NCBI RefSeq assembly: GCF_000317555.1
Contig: NC_019745.1
Coordinates: 310,001-374,000, forward strand
Origin: Gloeocapsa sp. PCC 7428
GTDB lineage: Bacteria; Cyanobacteriota; Cyanobacteriia; Cyanobacteriales; Chroococcidiopsidaceae
Direction of reading: 5' to 3'
Length of the DNA: 64,000 bases
Shown: piece after piece, positions 16,487 to 23,598 of the stretch
Position numbering within the stretch: the stretch's first letter is position 1
Layout: each line of letters opens with the position of its first letter
The notes under the pieces: model-generated
Seen by the model: only the letters and a program-made list of their open reading frames with translations
What the model was told of the DNA's origin: nothing
Databases searched by the model: none
Made by a program: the position numbers and the translations under genes

Positions 16487-18112
16487 ATGGTAGATGCACA
16501 AACAACAGATAACCAAAAATTTCTTGGCGCGGGTAGATCTGGACAAGTTTTCTTAATTGAAAATCAGGGCGATCGCGTAGCAAGAAAAATATTTGCTGGT
16601 GACAAGCTTACTAAACTGGTTCACTACATTTTTTTAGGAGCGCCTAATCCTTATATTTGGAATGAAGATATCATCCAATGTGCTTACTACCGCCGCAAGA
16701 TTTTAGGTGATTTAGTTCAGTATTGGTTTGATGCGCAACTAAACGTTGCTGATGCGATCGCAACTGACTGGAATCAAGACCAAAAAGCTTATCAAATCGA
16801 TACAGAATTTGTTGATGGTAGAGGTGTTGCGCTATGTCAGCCATTTACTCGACTGCGAAAACGCGAACTACCTGATTTAGTTCATCAAATAATGCTACCA
16901 CTTCAACAAAAGCTCATTGAAGCGGGCTTTGATGGTTTAGTTTGGCAAGCAGGAAAAGGAAATCCAGTTGCATTAAATAACTTTCTGCTCACAGATGTAG
17001 AGCATAACGAAACAAACGGTAAATTCAACTATTACTATGCTTGGATTGATCTAGAATCAGGTGTTCCAGCACTTGCACCCTTAAATTTCCTGAAGCTTTT
17101 TTCTTACTATATTCCCATGTCCATCAAGCATGGGCAACCTTTATTTGATGATGTTGATACTGAAACTTTAAAAAGATATTTAGATAGGTATAATACAGAA
17201 ATAGCTGAAAAGTTAGGCGAAGAGAAAAGAGATGAAATTGCAGCAAATATTCAAGATTTAGAACACTATCAAAGTAGATGGAAATCGCTCAAGCGAGTTA
17301 AGCGGAGCATCCAGTATCAGCTTAAGAAAGGTAAAATTAGTCAGCGACAGGCTGAATGGTACTCTAATCACATTTTCCGCTGGTATGTACGCGAATTAGT
17401 AAGAGCTTGGCAAAAAATTTTACGCTTGCTTGTGAAACTACCAATTAAAATAATTGAGAAATTAAAGAAAATTCAATACCGAGATGTCTTTACACGAGTT
17501 TGGAAAGTACTGATTTCACAACGCTATCGCTTACAATTTACAAAAGATATAGTGAGCGATCGCATTGACGACTGGGAAGATCGAACGCAACTTATTCCTG
17601 AAGAAGCGGAATTTTTGCGATCGCGTTTAGATCGAGAACACGCGAGTGGGTACTTGGTTGACTTTAGTATTCATGTGGCGCTTAAAATAATTATTCAGTC
17701 ACTTGAGTTTATTGTACTTCCGCTACTTTTTGCGCTTGGCATCATCGATGAAATAGGTTTTGGAATTTTGTTTGTCGCTGATGGACCTATTTTTAGATCA
17801 GTTTACACAGGTTACAAGAGTATTCAAGCGCTGACTAAAGGTCAAGAAGTACCATGGATTGCTTTTGTTATTGGCTTAGTTCCCTTTGTCGGTACTGTTG
17901 CTTATCCGTGTCAACTTGCTTATTCTACGGCTGGCAAGCAGGGTAAGATAGCGAAATTTATTGTTTATGATACTCTTACTCAACTTGGTAAAAAAATTCC
18001 TATTTGGGGCGGTGAAGATACATTAACTGAACATTTTTTTAATCAGTTAGCATATAAACTGATTCGATTTTTGAATAATTATGTAGGTGAGCAACGGCAG
18101 GAAGTAGTTTAG
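16487..18112 (+). CDS. Kinase-like membrane protein of unknown function
   Basis: 541 aa. The N-terminus looks like a divergent protein-kinase-like fold: a glycine-rich loop GAGRSGQV (14-21) and a Lys in VARKIF (K34). A stretch VALNNFLL (near 161-168) could stand for the catalytic-loop Asn, and WIDLESG (near 186-192) for the DFG-type metal Asp. No classical HRD is visible. A basic helical region (about 240-340) follows. Hydrophobic segments near 394-430 and 455-475 suggest membrane anchoring. I do not recognise the full-length family. Candidate roles are a small-molecule or atypical protein kinase; this is inference. It stands alone with gaps of about 150-220 bp on both sides. Confidence 0.8.
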   Translation: MVDAQTTDNQKFLGAGRSGQVFLIENQGDRVARKIFAGDKLTKLVHYIFLGAPNPYIWNEDIIQCAYYRRKILGDLVQYWFDAQLNVADAIATDWNQDQKAYQIDTEFVDGRGVALCQPFTRLRKRELPDLVHQIMLPLQQKLIEAGFDGLVWQAGKGNPVALNNFLLTDVEHNETNGKFNYYYAWIDLESGVPALAPLNFLKLFSYYIPMSIKHGQPLFDDVDTETLKRYLDRYNTEIAEKLGEEKRDEIAANIQDLEHYQSRWKSLKRVKRSIQYQLKKGKISQRQAEWYSNHIFRWYVRELVRAWQKILRLLVKLPIKIIEKLKKIQYRDVFTRVWKVLISQRYRLQFTKDIVSDRIDDWEDRTQLIPEEAEFLRSRLDREHASGYLVDFSIHVALKIIIQSLEFIVLPLLFALGIIDEIGFGILFVADGPIFRSVYTGYKSIQALTKGQEVPWIAFVIGLVPFVGTVAYPCQLAYSTAGKQGKIAKFIVYDTLTQLGKKIPIWGGEDTLTEHFFNQLAYKLIRFLNNYVGEQRQEVV

Positions 18113-18328
18113 TGTAGCAATTCTATTTAAGTTGTCAGATTTTTTAGAAAAGCAACGAACCACATAGGCGTAGCCTTCTCGTAGAGTAGAACACAAAGTA
18201 CACAAACAGAAGAGAGATTATTATAAATTATTGAGGATTGCTGTAAATAATAAGATTAAGTTAACTGCTCTGACTAGAACGCAGAAAACATAGAAGAAAC
18301 GAGGGATACTATTATAAATTACTTGAGA

Positions 18329-18892
18329 TTATATTGCTACATCTTCATAGATAGCTGCTATGGGACAGTAAAAATCAACGCTGGCTAGGTGTATTTCTTG
18401 CTCTTGTTCATAAGGATAAAGTTCCCAACGTCCTTTTTCATTACGGCGAAAGCACTCTACATTCATTGTGTCTTGCGAAATTAATACATATTCTTGAAGT
18501 GTCTCTAGGTGGCGGTAGTCATTGAACTTTCTACCTCGATCAAAAGCCTCTGTACTCTCAGAAAGTACTTCTACAATTAAGCAAGGATACGACTTGAAAT
18601 AGTCCGATTCTCTATCTCGCAGATCGCAAGTTACGATAATATCGGGATAATAGTAGCGATTGATAGCTTCAATTTGTGCTTTCATATCTGCCATATAAAC
18701 GCGACATCCGCTACCGCGAAGATGGTTGCGTAACAAAACAAAGAGGTTTCCTGTTACAGTGACATGAGCGTCACTTGCTCCTGCCATTGCATAAACTTGT
18801 CCATCAATGTACTCATGTTTAACTTGACTGGTTTTTTCTGCTTCTAGATATTCTTCTGGAGACAGATAGTATTCGTACTGACTGGTAATCAT
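18329..18892 (-). CDS. Uma2 family protein (DUF820), copy 1
   Basis: 187 aa. The family pattern is visible: SPEEYLEAEKTSQVKHEYIDG at the N-terminus (E...EYIDG), then YYPDIIVTC (the PD of the restriction-like fold), LIVEVLSEST (the E) and FDRGRKFNDYR (the K region). Uma2 proteins have a PD-(D/E)XK nuclease-like fold and are strongly expanded in cyanobacteria; their biological role is unsettled. This is one of four in the window. It stands alone downstream of the S9 peptidase. Confidence 0.92.
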   Translation of the reverse strand: MITSQYEYYLSPEEYLEAEKTSQVKHEYIDGQVYAMAGASDAHVTVTGNLFVLLRNHLRGSGCRVYMADMKAQIEAINRYYYPDIIVTCDLRDRESDYFKSYPCLIVEVLSESTEAFDRGRKFNDYRHLETLQEYVLISQDTMNVECFRRNEKGRWELYPYEQEQEIHLASVDFYCPIAAIYEDVAI

Positions 18893-18960
18893 AAGTTCCT
18901 CACGAAATGATTCTCTATCTCAATCTAATTCTAAAGGCGGGCGAAAAGCCCACCCTACAA

Positions 18961-20859
18961 CTATTGAATCACGCCAGAATGACCAGGAATTTCTCCCATT
19001 GGCTCGTATCTTCCACCGAGGTACTTTGCTAAAAATTCCTCTGCCACAGCATAGAAGTGTAAGCGATTTTCAGGACGTGCAAAGCCGTGTCCTTCATCGG
19101 TGTAAAGTGCATATTCTACAGGCTTACCAGCTTTCTTGACAGCTTCGACAATTTGATCGCTTTCGGCTTGTTTAACGCGCGGATCGTTCGCACCTTGGGC
19201 AATGAGTAGCGGTTTTTCGATGCGGTCAGCGTAGAATAAAGGCGATCGCGACTTTAAAAATTCCTGTTCAGTTTCTAAATTACCAATACGATGCGCTTCC
19301 ATTGCTCTTAATGGTTCCCAGTACGGGGGAATACTTTCCATCATCGTAATTAAGTTACTAGGACCAACAATATCGACACCCGCAGCAAAGACTTCAGGGG
19401 TAAATGTTAACCCAACTAAGGTTGCATAGCCACCATACGAACCACCCATAATCGCGATTTTTTGCGGATCGGAAATTCCTTGTTCGACTAACCAATTCAC
19501 TGCATCAATCAAATCATCGTGCATTTTGGCACCCCATTCGCGATTACCCGCGTTGAGGAAGTTTTTACCGTAACCTGTAGAACCTCGGAAATTGACTTGC
19601 AACACCGCATAGCCACGATTTGCTAGCCATTGCACCTCAGGATCGTAACCCCAAGTATCTCGCGCCCAAGGTCCACCGTGAACTAACAGTACTGTTGGTA
19701 AATTCTTTGCTTCAATTCCTACAGGTGTTGTTAAGTAGCCATAAATTGTTAACCCGTCGCGTGCAGTATAGGAGATTGGTTGCATCGATGCGAGTTGCAA
19801 GCCTTCAAGTTTCGGCTGGTTGCTGAAGAGTAACGTGCTATTTTTTGATTCGCGATCGTAAGCGTAGTAATAAACGGGACCATCGTCAGTTAAGTAAGAC
19901 ACTAACCAAGTTTTATCTGCTAAGTCGCGGCTACCAATCCCAAATTCTCCGTGATGTACCTGCGCAATGGCTGCAAAATCAGGTGCGATACTTTGATCGA
20001 GAATTTGCCACTCTTCTTTATCTTTGTAGAAAGAAACAGCTTGAATTCGCCGCGAAAGCGGTTGCACAAGGATACCATCAACGTCATACTGCGGATCTTC
20101 AGCAATGACCGTTTCTTCACGAGTCGCTAAGTTTAAAGCAATCAGTCGCTGCGTATTTGCCTCGTGGCTAGCAATGAGATATAGTATTTGACCATCATTA
20201 GAAAATAATACTGGAGCGCCTTCGTCATCGGGTCCCCAGTGACGTAATAATTGCCATTCTTGATCTAGGGTTTCCCGATACAAAAGATCTGAACCACCAT
20301 CTGGGGTAGTTGCGATCGCCGCTTTGATTTGAAATTGTGCATCTGCTAGCCAGCCTACAATATTTCCTGGATTCTCGGTATCAAACTCGACTGCACCGTT
20401 TTTCAGGTTAACTCGATAGACATCGTGTTTGCGCAGATCTTGCAAGTTCAAACCAACTAAAATTTCATTGGGAAAATTTGGATCAAGTCCTACTGGTTGC
20501 GCTTGAATTCCTTGAAACGGTGTTAAATCGCGGACAATCTGCGTTGTGATATTAACTGAATACAAGTGCCAATTCTCATCACCATCGGTATCTTGGAGAT
20601 AAATTAACTGTTCGCCTTCATACGTCCAAAAGTAAACGCGGATACCGCGTTTTTTATCGTCGGTGAGTTGGCGATCGTCTTCTTGTCCTACTGTACGTAA
20701 CCATACTTGTAAAACATTCTTGTCATCGGGTGCAATATATGCTAAGTATTTTCCGTCAGGCGATAATTGCGGGCGCGCGCGTTCAGGATTGCCAAAAAGA
20801 ATGTCACGCGGAATCAGCGGTGGTAGCTTGGATGATTGAGCTTCTGTTACAGTTTGCAT
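18961..20859 (-). CDS. S9 family peptidase (prolyl oligopeptidase type)
   Basis: 632 aa. A seven-bladed propeller with WD40-like elements (ARPQLSPDGKYLAYIAPDDK and others) fills the first ~370 residues. The alpha/beta-hydrolase domain follows: VLLVHGGPWARDTWGYD, the nucleophile in GGSYGGYAT (Ser near 472), the acid in GANDPRV (near 557) and the His in DEGHGF (near 590). The set matches acylaminoacyl-peptidase/dipeptidyl-peptidase-like enzymes that cleave short peptides. No signal peptide is seen, so it is probably cytoplasmic. The ATG at 20859 is the first possible start. Confidence 0.94.
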   Translation of the reverse strand: MQTVTEAQSSKLPPLIPRDILFGNPERARPQLSPDGKYLAYIAPDDKNVLQVWLRTVGQEDDRQLTDDKKRGIRVYFWTYEGEQLIYLQDTDGDENWHLYSVNITTQIVRDLTPFQGIQAQPVGLDPNFPNEILVGLNLQDLRKHDVYRVNLKNGAVEFDTENPGNIVGWLADAQFQIKAAIATTPDGGSDLLYRETLDQEWQLLRHWGPDDEGAPVLFSNDGQILYLIASHEANTQRLIALNLATREETVIAEDPQYDVDGILVQPLSRRIQAVSFYKDKEEWQILDQSIAPDFAAIAQVHHGEFGIGSRDLADKTWLVSYLTDDGPVYYYAYDRESKNSTLLFSNQPKLEGLQLASMQPISYTARDGLTIYGYLTTPVGIEAKNLPTVLLVHGGPWARDTWGYDPEVQWLANRGYAVLQVNFRGSTGYGKNFLNAGNREWGAKMHDDLIDAVNWLVEQGISDPQKIAIMGGSYGGYATLVGLTFTPEVFAAGVDIVGPSNLITMMESIPPYWEPLRAMEAHRIGNLETEQEFLKSRSPLFYADRIEKPLLIAQGANDPRVKQAESDQIVEAVKKAGKPVEYALYTDEGHGFARPENRLHFYAVAEEFLAKYLGGRYEPMGEIPGHSGVIQ

Positions 20860-20901
20860 TGTTACTTAAGAGATACATTATTAAACTATTGAAGTAAGGA
20901 T

Positions 20902-21025
20902 CGGGTAATGAATAATAGGTAATGGGTAAATGTTGATAGAAGTCTTTGCAACAACCAATTACCAGTTACCAATGACCAATTACCAGCCCTTAAGTTACTT
21001 TCATTTTCACCTATCTACTTATATT
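20902..21025 (+). repeat. Heptamer-rich hairpin repeat, family B, copy 1
   Basis: GGGTAAT-type units on the left (20903-20930) are complementary to CAATTAC/CAGTTAC units on the right (20954-20985). A conserved tail CCCTTAAGTTACTTTCATT follows. Similar elements are at 21172-21236, 22749-22833, 30706-30779 and 63066-63160. It fills most of the gap upstream of the S9 peptidase. Confidence 0.7.
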
Positions 21026-21171
21026 GCTTTTCTTCTACAGTAGATGAAAGCTTCTCGTAGCTGCATTGTATTTGCTATACAAGTAACCCGATAACATCGT
21101 TCACGATCAGACTTTCCTATGTTAGAAGACAGTAGAACAGCGTGAATCGATGTTTTTTTGTACTTCTCACT

Positions 21172-21236
21172 CCCATTACCGATTACTAATTACCAATTAC
21201 CAGCCTTTACGTTAAATTTATTTTTACCTACTTACA
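21172..21236 (+). repeat. Heptamer-rich hairpin repeat, family B, copy 2 (partial)
   Basis: Has the right-hand heptamers (ATTACCGATTACTAATTACC) and the conserved tail CCTTTACGTTAAATTTATTT, but lacks the left arm. It ends about 28 bp before the pterin dehydratase start. No gene is seen in the 20860-21263 gap, which these two repeats largely occupy. Confidence 0.65.
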
Positions 21237-21263
21237 TCAGTTTATTTACAGCAAGAGGGAATT

Positions 21264-21611
21264 ATGGAAGCTTTAGTACAACAAAAGTGTACTGCGTGTC
21301 ATAAAGACGCACCCCGCGTTACAGATGCAGAAATTGCTGAACTCAAACCCCAAATTCCTGACTGGAATATTATAGAAGTAGACGGGGAACCGCGTTTAGA
21401 ACGTACTTACAAGTTTCCTGATTTTCAATCTGCGCTTGATTTTACTAACCGCGTTGGCGCAGCGGCGGAAGAAGAAGGACATCACCCTGCATTACTGACA
21501 GAGTGGGGCAAAGTTAAAGTCAGTTGGTGGACTCATGCCATTTCTGGCTTGCACCGAAATGATTTCATTATGGCAGCAAAAACAGATCAAATTGCTACCA
21601 AAGCATCGTAG
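21264..21611 (+). CDS. 4a-hydroxytetrahydrobiopterin dehydratase
   Basis: 115 aa. The PCD/DCoH signature is present: [16 protein letters not shown] with the paired His, then [19 protein letters not shown]. It dehydrates 4a-hydroxy-tetrahydropterin and so recycles pterin cofactor; in cyanobacteria, which often lack aromatic amino-acid hydroxylases, the physiological use is less clear. The N-terminus carries CTACH, seen in other cyanobacterial members as a Cys pair. An AAGAGGGA ribosome site lies before the ATG. Confidence 0.93.
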   Translation: MEALVQQKCTACHKDAPRVTDAEIAELKPQIPDWNIIEVDGEPRLERTYKFPDFQSALDFTNRVGAAAEEEGHHPALLTEWGKVKVSWWTHAISGLHRNDFIMAAKTDQIATKAS

Positions 21612-21717
21612 GAAAGTTTAGAGGATGAGTGGTAATTGGTAATAGTTCGTTATTGGTAGCAGCGATCGCCAAATTATTGATAATATTTTTCATTGAGCTA
21701 GCGACGTAGTACCGGCA

Positions 21718-22716
21718 ATGACTCTCATCCTTTCTCTAACTGAGTTGCTTGAATTGTATGAACAACACGCTCAAAATCAAACGCATAATGTCTTGATTGA
21801 TGAATTTGAGTCGTTCTCGAAATTACCTAAGTGCTTAGGTGAGGGGTATCAACGCGAAATTGATATTGCCCCTGGAGTTGGGTTAGTCATTTTCAACAAC
21901 AAATACGATCGTGACGTGGTGCTTAAAGTCCCCATACATGACCATTTAGTACAATTTTCTGTGCTGTCATCAGGGTTGATTCATCACGACGCAGTTTATC
22001 CGGTTCTAGGTGGAAAATGCACGTATTTATCTGGTAGTGGCGTATCACCTGCTTACGTTGCACGATATCAAAAGTCACAACATATTGTAGGTGTAAGTAT
22101 TGAGATTGAACCTCAGTTGCTACAACAATTTCTTGTAGGATCTGCGCATTCTCACTTAGAGTTATTTATCAAAGACAATGATTGGAAGGAATCATTTTTT
22201 CCAGAAGTGACACCAGCAATGCAAGTTGTGGTGCAGCAAATTCTTAATTGTCCGTATCAAAGAGTCACAAAGCGGTTGTATCTTCAAGGAAAAGTGTTTG
22301 AACTCCTGGCAATGCAGCTAAACCCAATTTTGGCAGAATGGAGTCAACTTCAGCCTTCACCTCGGCTAAAGCCGGACACTATCGAGAAATTATATCACGC
22401 AAGAGACATTTTGACAAGACAATTAGAGAATCCCCCGTCGTTGTTAGAACTAGCGCAACAAGTGGGAATAAGTGACCGCACTCTCCGCCGTGGCTTCCAA
22501 AAATTATTTGGGACAACGGTATTTGGCTATTTAACCTATCAGCGGATGAAAAGATCCGAACAGCTTTTACTGGATAGCGATCGCACAATTGCCGAGGTAG
22601 CGAACATGGTAGGTTATTGTCATTTGGGACATTTTGCCGCTGCTTTCAAGCGCCATTTTGGAATCACACCTAGTGAAGTAGGTAGACGGACAATTCGCGG
22701 CTTGTCAAGGGAATAA
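21718..22716 (+). CDS. AraC-family regulator, PchR-like
   Basis: 332 aa. A sensor domain fills residues ~1-230. The C-terminal AraC HTH pair follows (NPPSLLELAQQVGISDRTLR; FGTTVFGYLTYQRMKRSEQ; VGYCHLGHFAAAFKRHFG). It is a paralogue of the protein at 7423-8463, with the same domain order. Downstream in the same direction lie a Uma2 gene, a TonB receptor and a siderophore-binding lipoprotein. It is therefore the probable activator of that iron-uptake set, in the way PchR proteins use siderophore-iron as a co-inducer (inference). The start follows a gap with family B-like heptamers. Confidence 0.9.
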   Translation: MTLILSLTELLELYEQHAQNQTHNVLIDEFESFSKLPKCLGEGYQREIDIAPGVGLVIFNNKYDRDVVLKVPIHDHLVQFSVLSSGLIHHDAVYPVLGGKCTYLSGSGVSPAYVARYQKSQHIVGVSIEIEPQLLQQFLVGSAHSHLELFIKDNDWKESFFPEVTPAMQVVVQQILNCPYQRVTKRLYLQGKVFELLAMQLNPILAEWSQLQPSPRLKPDTIEKLYHARDILTRQLENPPSLLELAQQVGISDRTLRRGFQKLFGTTVFGYLTYQRMKRSEQLLLDSDRTIAEVANMVGYCHLGHFAAAFKRHFGITPSEVGRRTIRGLSRE

Positions 22717-22748
22717 AAGCGCTACAAGTAGATAAGCCTAATTTTAGG

Positions 22749-22833
22749 TTGGTAATGGGTAATAAGTATTCTGTGCAACCAATCACCAATTACCAGTCTT
22801 TATGTTACGTTTATTTTTATCCACGTACTTAGT
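22749..22833 (+). repeat. Heptamer-rich hairpin repeat, family B, copy 3
   Basis: GGTAATGGGTAATAAG faces CCAATCACCAATTACCAG, followed by the tail CTTTATGTTACGTTTATTT. It ends 11 bp before the next start codon, so it may supply the leader or promoter of that Uma2 gene. Confidence 0.7.
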
Positions 22834-22844
22834 ACAGGCGCAAA

Positions 22845-23450
22845 ATGGTTCAATCGACGCTAATTACTGTTGATGAGTTTATTTCGCAGTATTGTGATAG
22901 CGATCGCTATGAACTCATTGATGGAGAACTAGTTAAAATGGAGCCGACGGGACCACATGAACAAGTAGCAGCTTTTATTGGGCGAAAATTCAATGTGGCG
23001 ATCGATCGTCAGGATGTTAATTATTTTATCCCGCATCGATGTTTGATCAAACTTTTAGGAACAGAAACAGCGTTTCGTCCTGATGTCATTGTATTAGATA
23101 AAGCTCGACTAGCAAATGAACCCTTGTGGCAACAAGAGCCTGTTATTACATTAGGAACATCAATCAAACTTGTCGTTGAAGTCGTTAGCACCAACTGGCA
23201 GAATGATTATGCCCGAAAGGTAGAAGATTACGCAGTGTTGGGTGTACCTGAGTATTGGATTGTAGACTATCTAGGTGTTGGTGGAAGAGAATACATCGGT
23301 AAACCAAAGCAACCTACAATCACGATTTGTACTTTGAGTGCAGATGAATATCAAAAACAACTATTCAGAAGTCACGATTTGCTCGTTTCCTCCGTGTTTC
23401 CTGATTTACAGCTGATGGCACAAGACATTTTTGACGCAGCACAGCTATAA
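22845..23450 (+). CDS. Uma2 family protein (DUF820), copy 2
   Basis: 201 aa. Family elements are clear: FISQYCDSDRYELIDGELVK, then FRPDVIVLD (PD), KLVVEVVSTNWQNDYARKVE (E and K) and GVPEYWIVDY. This subtype has the CIKLL-like loop typical of the restriction-fold group. The gene interrupts the AraC-to-receptor gap and may be co-transcribed with either neighbour. Its start is directly behind a family B repeat. Function is unknown. Confidence 0.93.
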   Translation: MVQSTLITVDEFISQYCDSDRYELIDGELVKMEPTGPHEQVAAFIGRKFNVAIDRQDVNYFIPHRCLIKLLGTETAFRPDVIVLDKARLANEPLWQQEPVITLGTSIKLVVEVVSTNWQNDYARKVEDYAVLGVPEYWIVDYLGVGGREYIGKPKQPTITICTLSADEYQKQLFRSHDLLVSSVFPDLQLMAQDIFDAAQL

Positions 23451-23484
23451 GCGACATTACATCGCACATTTCCCATGCGCAAGT

Positions 23485-23517
23485 CCGTTTCGGGATATTG
23501 ATTGCCGTTTGCGGATA
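23485..23517 (+). promoter_or_regulatory. Tandem AraC-type binding repeats before the receptor
   Basis: CCGTTTCGGGATA (23485-23497) and CCGTTTGCGGATA (23505-23517) are direct repeats 20 bp apart on the same face of the helix. This is the arrangement that AraC-family activators bind. They lie ~80-115 bp before the receptor start and probably bind the regulator encoded at 21718-22716 (inference). Confidence 0.55.
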
Positions 23518-23598
23518 GACGCTTTCCTACACTGAGCTTTATTGTCTGTTAAGAATAGTTTTCAACTAAGCTCGTGGGTTGGTGTGGAAGGAGTTGTT

